The notes beneath the pieces are model-generated. The model had not been told where the DNA came from and ran no database searches. It was given only the letters and a program-made list of their open reading frames with translations. This document shows positions 5,295 to 5,963 of a stretch of DNA of 5,963 nt, piece by piece; positions within the stretch are counted from its first letter, which is position 1; each line of letters starts with the position of its first letter. The position numbers and the translations under genes were made by a program. Origin of the DNA: Candidatus Paenalcaligenes intestinipullorum (GTDB taxonomy: Bacteria > Pseudomonadota > Gammaproteobacteria > Burkholderiales > Burkholderiaceae_B); assembly GCA_019120675.1 (NCBI GenBank), contig DWUQ01000137.1, positions 1-5,963 of the forward strand, written 5' to 3'.

Positions 5295-5963
5295 CAGCGC
5301 CTCCTGTAGGGGCAAGAATTTCACGCGATCCGTTGGGCTGCATGGGCGATACAACGCCACTTTGCTCCATCTGCTCAAGCAAACGGGCCGAACGGTTGTA
5401 GCCGATGCGCAAATGACGTTGTACCAAGGAAATGGACGCGCGCTTTTGCTGTAAGACCACGGCCACAGCCTGATCATACAGAGGATCAGCTTCGGCGTCG
5501 GCAAAACCTGTGACAGGATTTAACCCATCTCCCGTCTCACCTGGCGCAACCCCTTCGAGGATGCCATCAATGTAATCCGGCTCAGGGTTGTGCTCTTTTA
5601 AGTACTCCACCACGCGGTGAACCTCGTCATCGTGAACGAAGGCGCCATGTACCCGTTTGGGCATGGCGGTGCCCGGCGGTAAGTACAGCATATCGCCCTG
5701 CCCTAATAAGGTTTCCGCACCCATTTGATCCAAAATGGTGCGTGAGTCCACGCGTGAGGACACTTGGAAAGAGATACGGGTGGGGATATTGGCTTTAATC
5801 AGACCAGTAATCACGTCCACACTAGGGCGTTGAGTGGCCAACACCAAATGAATGCCTGCTGCACGGGCTTTTTGGGCCAAGCGTGCAATCAGCTCTTCGA
5901 TTTTCTTGCCAGCCACCATCATTAGATCAGCCAGCTCGTCAATCACCACCACGATGTAGGGCA
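5281..5963 (-). CDS. ftsK: DNA translocase FtsK, C-terminal part only (5' end outside the window)
   Basis: FtsK is the septum-anchored, hexameric ATP-driven DNA pump that moves chromosome ends out of the closing septum and activates XerCD recombination at dif. Only the last 226 residues are here; the membrane anchor, linker and Walker A lie beyond the right edge. The fragment opens with Walker B (PYIVVVIDELADLMM), then ATQRPSVDVITG (42-53) and QMGAETLLGQGDMLYLPPG (79-97) of the RecA-like motor. An acidic linker (about 137-158) leads to the C-terminal gamma winged helix (about 159-216), containing RHLRIGYNRSARLLEQMEQ, which in the family reads KOPS sequences. The frame continues past the GTG at 5952 to the window edge, so that GTG is not the start. 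The stop at 5281-5283 falls inside lolA. Because of the lolA neighbour this is the standard cell-division FtsK rather than a plasmid transfer homologue. Confidence 0.97.
   Translation of the reverse strand, partial: PYIVVVIDELADLMMVAGKKIEELIARLAQKARAAGIHLVLATQRPSVDVITGLIKANIPTRISFQVSSRVDSRTILDQMGAETLLGQGDMLYLPPGTAMPKRVHGAFVHDDEVHRVVEYLKEHNPEPDYIDGILEGVAPGETGDGLNPVTGFADAEADPLYDQAVAVVLQQKRASISLVQRHLRIGYNRSARLLEQMEQSGVVSPMQPNGSREILAPTGGADEEA
5300..5305 (-). promoter_or_regulatory. Strong Shine-Dalgarno for lolA inside the end of ftsK
   Basis: The minus strand reads AGGAGG, a full anti-16S core, 5 bases before the lolA ATG at 5294. It lies within the last codons of ftsK. This decides the lolA start against the longer open frame, and it allows translational coupling, since ribosomes finishing ftsK end 14 bases inside lolA. 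Confidence 0.85.

Noticed and set aside
5295..5504. N-terminal extension of LolA by 70 residues
   Set aside because: It would place the signal peptide in the middle of the protein and lies over ftsK coding sequence in another frame. The AGGAGG site clearly marks the start at 5294.
5281..5952. Treating the GTG at 5952 as the start of a short FtsK-like protein
   Set aside because: The frame continues to the window edge with conserved FtsK residues (PYI before VVVIDELADL), so this is the interior of a longer gene.

Overview
The window reads as a piece of ordinary chromosome from a Gram-negative proteobacterium. The best fit is a betaproteobacterium of the order Burkholderiales, perhaps near the family Alcaligenaceae. 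That placement rests on remembered resemblance of the SerS and FtsK proteins and on the gene order, not on any search. A LolA carrier and a lipoprotein signal peptide both show a cell with an outer membrane.

Right part (1870-5963, all minus strand): reading in the direction of transcription, the genes are ftsK (3' part only), lolA, rarA and serS. This order is a conserved housekeeping block in many proteobacteria, including Escherichia coli. The genes are tightly packed: ftsK and lolA overlap by 14 bases, and lolA and rarA are 11 bases apart. A 120-base gap precedes serS and holds a possible promoter and a leader RNA hairpin. FtsK pumps chromosome ends through the division septum, LolA carries lipoproteins across the periplasm, RarA acts at stalled replication forks, and SerS charges tRNA-Ser. 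They share a neighbourhood rather than a pathway.

Middle (823-1842, minus strand): a zinc-independent alcohol dehydrogenase/quinone oxidoreductase-like gene starts 27 bases after serS and has its own good ribosome binding site. It is probably the last gene of the serS transcript. A strong two-way terminator at 755-785 closes it.

Left part (1-822): two envelope genes are divergently arranged around a 273-base AT-rich intergenic region. On the minus strand is the first part of a lipoprotein gene, which runs off the window. On the plus strand is a 115-residue exported protein with a proline run and a very basic, His/Gln-rich tail. Its 3' end carries three hairpins in about 100 bases, the last being the shared terminator. 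These left-hand elements are the least explained part of the window. I found no CRISPR array, tRNA, rRNA, insertion sequence or recognisable defence system.
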